Below are positions 61,101 to 64,000 of a stretch of DNA of 64,000 bases, in pieces. The stretch spans positions 31,251-95,250 of the forward strand of contig DASZMV010000024.1 in NCBI GenBank assembly GCA_035551675.1. Direction: 5' to 3'. The stretch's first letter is position 1. Each line of letters begins with the position of its first letter. The notes under the pieces are model-generated. The model was not told the DNA's origin, did not search any database, and saw only the letters and a program-made list of their open reading frames with translations. Both the position numbers and the translations under genes were made by a program. The DNA is from JAFECT01 sp035551675. GTDB taxonomy: Bacteria; Pseudomonadota; Alphaproteobacteria; Caulobacterales; Caulobacteraceae.

Positions 61101-61394
61101 CAGCACATAGACGTTGGCCTGACCGGCCTTGGTCGAAGTGAAGGCGAGCCGCGCGCCGTCAGGTGAGAAGATCGGGTGCGAGTCGGTCGCCTGGTCGCTG
61201 ATGAGGATGCGGGCCTGACCGCCGCCCGCGGGCGCGGTCCACACTGCGCCGCCCGAGATGAAGGCTACCGTCACACCATCCGGCGACAGCGCGGGTTCGG
61301 ACAACGATGGTCTGGAAGGCGCATCGGCGATGGCCGCGGCGGCGGGAACGATGGACGCGAACGCCAGGCACGCAAGCAGGCGAAGAATACGCAC
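58116..61394 (-). CDS. Tricorn-type S41 protease with beta-propeller, secreted
   Basis: 1092 residues from GTG 61394, with GAGGGGG about 9 bases upstream; a start at 61433 is less likely. The signal peptide ends in AAIADA. A long WD40/TolB-like beta-propeller region with repeated FSPDG, WAPDG and SPDG motifs fills residues 40-560. A lysine/aspartate-rich linker (KKADDAGGDDKKSSKPKK) follows, then a second propeller stretch. Then come a helical C1-like segment, a PDZ domain (LVITEVIALSPADIEGSIKP) and the catalytic S41 domain (GVVVDVRNNNGGYVNGRVI, Ser in NESSLSDAEDFTEGY). Tricorn proteases chop peptides made by other proteases. Export is unlike the archaeal form. It lies between the S10 operon and tuf. 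Confidence 0.9.
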   Translation of the reverse strand: MRILRLLACLAFASIVPAAAAIADAPSRPSLSEPALSPDGVTVAFISGGAVWTAPAGGGQARILISDQATDSHPIFSPDGARLAFTSTKAGQANVYVLTLATGEVRRLTFADVPETLNGWSYDGKWIYFQSGVNDIARQNDIFRVSADGGTPLEVSRERYMNEFFAAPSPDGTQLAMLAKGISSTQWWRDGHAHIDEAELWVKPIAQPGGYRQILGPDSKHLWPMWAPDGRALYYMSDASGSENLWRVGLEAGAKPEQLTHFTAGRVLWPTIGYDGKSIVFERDFAIWRLDLASGQAAEVPISLVGSVPSPGVRHLTETKFNELAVSPDGKKAALIAHGEVFAVATKDGGPAQRVTHTPQAEREMVWSPDSRRVVYISEDGVGGKLVEYDFAAQAEHVLANSATNIGSPAFSPDGKVVAYERADKEIHTIALGANGEPGKDTVIYTGNISGFGGERLSWAPDSHWLAFFVTDARSFRNVMVASVDGAVVRPLSFLANGQSSEQIAWAPDGKYILFDSGQRAEDPAIIRVDLVPHVPKYREDQFRDLFKTTEEKTSTPPSQKKRAPDQKPSGADDAAPADKKADDAGGDDKKSSKPKKIEPVKIVFEGIRERASELPLGLPATEPVISPDGKTLVFNSQGGRGQDALYAYSLDELAKEPPSPQQIASSRKGKSDVTFTPDSKEIYFLDGDTLTQTPVETPKLKTIAVNAEMDVDFDVEKMVVFNEAWSMLDKRFFDASFNGHDWVKLRDEWRPYIQGVHTVDEERRDINLLIGELNSSHSGMGGPRASGMEPVHEGQLGLRFDREAYEAGKGLVITEVIALSPADIEGSIKPGQVLVAVNGVTVGPHTNLDELLLDTVGKRTVLTLRDGAKTRDAVVRPVTTAESAGLLYRQWVEANRAYVAKISNGKLGYVHIPDMGDASLAQLYIDLDAQQEGREGVVVDVRNNNGGYVNGRVIDVFARRNYLIMTPRGQGPVPSRQALGQRALGLPTILITNESSLSDAEDFTEGYRYLHLGETVGTPTAGWIIFTGGQTMIDGSTVRMPFIRIQDMAGQNMELHPRPVDVEVERPLGETETGHDIQLETAVKELLKSVP

Positions 61395-61512
61395 GGGAAC
61401 ACCCCCTCGTAATGGACAGCGCACCATGCCCAACTGCGGACCCTTCGTCGAGCGGGTTCGCCAGATCGTCGCAGCGACGCAACGACCCTGCGCCTTGTTT
61501 GCACCCTGCGCC

Positions 61513-62376
61513 TTACTTACCGATGATGACCTTGGCGAAGCCGTTCTGGCTCTTGCTGACCTGGCCCGTGGCCCTGGCGATTTTCACGTCGCCCATGCCG
61601 TCAGCCGAGGCGTCGACCGTGTCGGCCACGCCGTCGAAGCGGATGTCGCCCATGCCTTCGAGACTGGCCTGGAAGTCGGTGGCGTGGCCGCCCTTGATCT
61701 TCAGGTCGCCCATGCCCTGCAGCGAGGCCTTCACCGGCCCGTTCACCTGGTCGATGGTGATGTCGCCCATGCCCTGCAGGCTGGCGTCGAGGCTGCCGGT
61801 CGAGCGCACATGTACGTCGCCCATGCCCTCGAGGCGGATGGTGGTCGAGTGCGCCGAGCCGGCGCTCAAATCGCTGACGCCTTCGAGTTCATATTCGAAG
61901 TGATCGGCGACATCGGCGACCTTCCAGGCGCCGCAGCGCTTTTGCGTGAGGTTGACCGCGTGCGCGGCGCCGATTTCGCCCTCGACGGCGCCGTCGACCA
62001 CCACCTGCACGTCCATCGGCGTGCGAACGGTGATCACCGGCAGGTCTTCTTCGGCGACGCGTTTGAAGAAGCCGAGCTTCACGCCGTGGCCGAAACCTCT
62101 CACGCGGCAGTTGTGCATCTTCGACGTCGAGATGTCGCTGGACACGGTCAGGTCGGCGCCGTTGACGGTCAGCTGCGGCCGCGCGAGGCCGCCCTTGCCG
62201 GAGTTGCGCACCTCGGCGTGGATGGTGTCACGCGCTTCGGGGACGATGATCACGCGCGCCGCCAGATGCTCGAGCCGAAGTGTCGACCCCGCGGCCAGGG
62301 CCTGGGGCGCGCAAACCGCCGCGCCGCCGAGCGCCAGGGCTGCGGCGGCGAGCGCCGTGGTAAGATGCCTGTTCAT
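61513..62376 (-). CDS. Secreted GMGD-repeat protein (GIN/DUF2807-like)
   Basis: 287 residues. The signal peptide ends in ALAAGS. The first 150 residues are beta-rich with paired cysteines (MHNCRVRGF and KRCGAWKV). The second half has five copies of a 20-residue repeat with GMGD (LEGMGDVHV, LQGMGDITI, LQGMGDLKI, LEGMGDIRF, ADGMGDVKI). This is the putative autotransporter adhesin head GIN / DUF2807 beta-helix, where GSGD is the usual turn. It is paralogous to the next gene. Function is unknown; surface or periplasmic location is inferred. Confidence 0.75.
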   Translation of the reverse strand: MNRHLTTALAAAALALGGAAVCAPQALAAGSTLRLEHLAARVIIVPEARDTIHAEVRNSGKGGLARPQLTVNGADLTVSSDISTSKMHNCRVRGFGHGVKLGFFKRVAEEDLPVITVRTPMDVQVVVDGAVEGEIGAAHAVNLTQKRCGAWKVADVADHFEYELEGVSDLSAGSAHSTTIRLEGMGDVHVRSTGSLDASLQGMGDITIDQVNGPVKASLQGMGDLKIKGGHATDFQASLEGMGDIRFDGVADTVDASADGMGDVKIARATGQVSKSQNGFAKVIIGK

Positions 62377-62404
62377 AGCCAGCCTGCCTCGATCTCTTGT
62401 TCGC

Positions 62405-63292
62405 TTACTTGCCGACGACGACGGAGCCGGACCCCATCACCATCTTCGAGATGTGCGCCGCGGAAGCGACCCTCACGTCGCCCGACCCCATGATCGAGGC
62501 GTCGACGTCGTTCACCGCCGCGTCCACCTTCACGTCGCCCGACCCGGCGATCGACGCCTTGACGGTGGCGATGCGGCCGCCCCTCACCTGGACGTCGCCG
62601 GAGCCCGCGATCGAGGCCTTTACCGAGCCGTCGGCGGTCTGGGCGTAGACGTCGCCGGAGCCCGCGATCGAAGCGTCGATGCTCTTCACGTCGCCGAGGC
62701 GGATGTCGCCCGAGCCCGCGATGTTGGCCTTCACGTCGCCGGCGGAGCCCGTGCGCACGTCGCCGGAGCCGGCGGAAGAAATATGCAGTTCGCCCTTCAC
62801 ATTGGCCACGGTCCAGTCGCCGCAGCCCGAGGCGCCGAGATGCACGCTGTCCGCGCGACCGACTGCGCCGAACACCGCGTCGCCCGCGTCGACATGCACG
62901 TCCATCGGCGTGCGGATCACGATCAGCGGGGCGTCTTTCACCAGCACATCGCCGAGGTCTCGAACCCGGACTCTGTAGGTCGCCGGGATGTTGGCGGGAT
63001 CGAGGTCGGACGCATGCTCGCCGCCGCCGTTACAGCCGCGCACGCGGCGTTCCAGGCCGCCGTCGATGATGAGCTTGCCGTCCAGCCCGGTGCGGGTTGT
63101 GATCCGCGGCAGGCCGGCGGCGGAGCCGGCGCCCGGCTCGGCCTCGACCTTGATGTCGGTTCGGTTCTCGGGGATGACCACGACGCGGGCGACCGCGTGC
63201 CGCACCTCGACGGAGGCCGCAGTGGCGGGAACGGCGGCGGCGGCGGTGCCGAGGACGGCAAGCGCGGCGGCGGCGGCGATCTGGGTTTTCAT
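62405..63292 (-). CDS. Secreted GSGD-repeat protein (GIN/DUF2807-like)
   Basis: 295 residues. The signal peptide ends in PATAAS. The first half is beta-rich, with a conserved cysteine in GASGCGDWTVANVKG. The second half has six GSGD repeats about 19-20 residues apart (SAGSGDVRT, IAGSGDIRL, IAGSGDVYA and others), ending in MGSGSVVVGK. The repeats form a right-handed beta-helix in GIN domains. An AGGAGACG ribosome site precedes the ATG. The paralogue downstream carries GMGD in place of GSGD. Confidence 0.78.
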   Translation of the reverse strand: MKTQIAAAAALAVLGTAAAAVPATAASVEVRHAVARVVVIPENRTDIKVEAEPGAGSAAGLPRITTRTGLDGKLIIDGGLERRVRGCNGGGEHASDLDPANIPATYRVRVRDLGDVLVKDAPLIVIRTPMDVHVDAGDAVFGAVGRADSVHLGASGCGDWTVANVKGELHISSAGSGDVRTGSAGDVKANIAGSGDIRLGDVKSIDASIAGSGDVYAQTADGSVKASIAGSGDVQVRGGRIATVKASIAGSGDVKVDAAVNDVDASIMGSGDVRVASAAHISKMVMGSGSVVVGK

Positions 63293-63388
63293 CGTTCGTC
63301 TCCTGAACTTTCGAGCGGGAAGCTACGCGACCGGCGGGGGAAGTCAGCTTAATTCTCGGTCATGACTTCGCCGTAATCCGGCATGCGC

Positions 63389-63616
63389 CGTCCCCCCGCC
63401 CGCAAGGCGGGGGGACCGGCCCGTCTTCGGGCCAGGAGGGCAAGTGTTTGCAGCCCTCGACGGTGGGTGATGAGCGAAGGGGGGCGTGAACGCGACGTTC
63501 GGTTCAGGCGCCGTCTGCTTTGACGATCACTTTTGAATCCAGTGGGCTCCAAACACTTGCCCTCCTGGCCTGGGCTTCGCCCAGTCCGGTCCTCCCGCCT
63601 TGCGGGCGGGAGGACG
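63389..63616. repeat. REPIN/MITE-like inverted-repeat element B
   Basis: A 228-bp non-coding element. The arms begin with CGTCC(C/T)CCCGCCCGCAAGG hairpins and share a perfect 19-bp inverted repeat, CCAGGAGGGCAAGTGTTTG (63432-63450) facing its complement at 63550-63568. Each arm thus holds a terminal GC hairpin plus a second small hairpin, like element A at 14678-14931. The centre has TGATGAGCGAAGG, recalling GATGAGTGAAGG in element A. It lies between tuf's terminator and the GSGD gene. Confidence 0.85.
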
Positions 63617-63619
63617 TAA

Positions 63620-63645
63620 CAAAAACCCCGCCGTCGCCGGCGGGG
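63620..63645 (-). terminator. Intrinsic terminator after tuf
   Basis: On the minus strand the stem CCCCGCCG/CGGCGGGG with a GCGA loop (63626-63645) is followed by TTTTTGTT. It lies about 28 bp past the tuf stop codon, so tuf transcription ends before the GSGD gene. Confidence 0.9.
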
Positions 63646-63672
63646 CTTCTGTATCTCAGCTTGTGACCTCGA

Positions 63673-64000
63673 TTACTCGATGATCTTGGCCACCACGCCC
63701 GCGCCGACGGTGCGGCCGCCTTCGCGGATGGCGAAGCGGAGCTTTTCTTCCATGGCGATGGGAGTGATCAGTTCGACGTCCAGCTCGGCGTTGTCGCCGG
63801 GCATGATCATCTCCACGCCTTCCTTCAGCCGCACGATCCCGGTCACGTCGGTGGTGCGAAAGTAGAACTGCGGGCGATAGTTGGTGAAGAACGGGGTGTG
63901 ACGACCGCCCTCTTCCTTGGTCAGGATATAGGCCTCGGCCACGAACTTGGTGTGCGGGGTGATCGAGCCCGGCTTGCACAGCACCTGGCCGCGCTCGACG
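63673..64000 (-). CDS. tuf: Elongation factor Tu, C-terminal part (cut by the window edge)
   Basis: Partial, open at the edge. About 109 residues are seen. The C-terminal domain III pattern is clear: KPGSITPHTKFVAEAYILTK, then GGRHTPFFTNYRPQFYFRTT, VTGIVRLKEGVEMIMPGDNA and the end GRTVGAGVVAKIIE. EF-Tu delivers aminoacyl-tRNA to the ribosome. It is followed by a strong terminator. The rest of the gene, and probably the str operon, lies beyond the window. Confidence 0.97.
   Translation of the reverse strand, partial: VERGQVLCKPGSITPHTKFVAEAYILTKEEGGRHTPFFTNYRPQFYFRTTDVTGIVRLKEGVEMIMPGDNAELDVELITPIAMEEKLRFAIREGGRTVGAGVVAKIIE

Overview
The window is chromosomal DNA of a GC-rich alphaproteobacterium. 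The main evidence is the complete S10/spc/alpha ribosomal-protein cluster with alphaproteobacterial traits (short adenylate kinase after secY, no rpsD between rpsK and rpoA, 101-residue zinc-free S14). Neighbouring genes also fit: an ATP12-type chaperone, TonB-dependent receptors and DUF1800/DUF1501 pairs. A Caulobacterales-like or related aquatic/soil lineage is plausible, but the sequence alone does not settle the genus.

Region 1 (1-16.5 kb) is outer-surface nutrition and degradation. It holds a Sel1/2OG-Fe(II) oxygenase, a secreted M13 metallopeptidase, three tandem paralogous TonB-dependent receptors followed by an orphan secreted protein, a GH92 alpha-mannosidase and the beta subunit of an acyl-CoA carboxylase. 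Region 2 (16.5-31.5 kb) is a mosaic of small housekeeping and hypothetical genes: GFA protein, PhyH-type oxygenase, HSL-type esterase, secreted proteins, a split serine hydrolase, ATP12, DUF1800+DUF1501, a HAD phosphatase, an RluA-type synthase and CrcB+DUF190. Several non-coding inverted-repeat elements lie between them. Region 3 (31.5-41 kb) contains a GNAT protein, an operon HtrA protease - CpcT-like protein - RarA - RluA-type synthase, an AlkB-type monooxygenase, and a five-gene operon (VOC-VOC-ArsR-SRPBCC-MFS) in which every junction is a 4-nt overlap.

Region 4 (40.5-57.5 kb), on the minus strand, is the ribosomal cluster rpsJ to adk, then an ABM-like gene, a MarR/S41-peptidase pair inserted between the spc and alpha blocks, then rpsM, rpsK, rpoA and rplQ. 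Region 5 (57.5-64 kb) separates rpsJ from tuf. It contains a possible 25-residue membrane peptide gene with its own terminator, a 1092-residue tricorn-type S41 protease, two paralogous secreted repeat proteins (GMGD and GSGD repeats), a REPIN-like element, and the C-terminal part of tuf with its terminator.

Notable points: (i) three genes within 13 kb look broken by single-base shifts, one of them in a run of eight G, so sequencing error or slippage must be considered; (ii) at least five structured non-coding repeat elements; (iii) a perfect 24-nt palindrome between the MarR and S41 genes; (iv) ribosomal protein L5 with a 74-residue Ala/Pro/Lys-rich N-terminal extension; (v) insertion of a secreted protease and repeat-protein block between tuf and the S10 operon. 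I saw no CRISPR array, rRNA, tRNA, transposase or phage gene.
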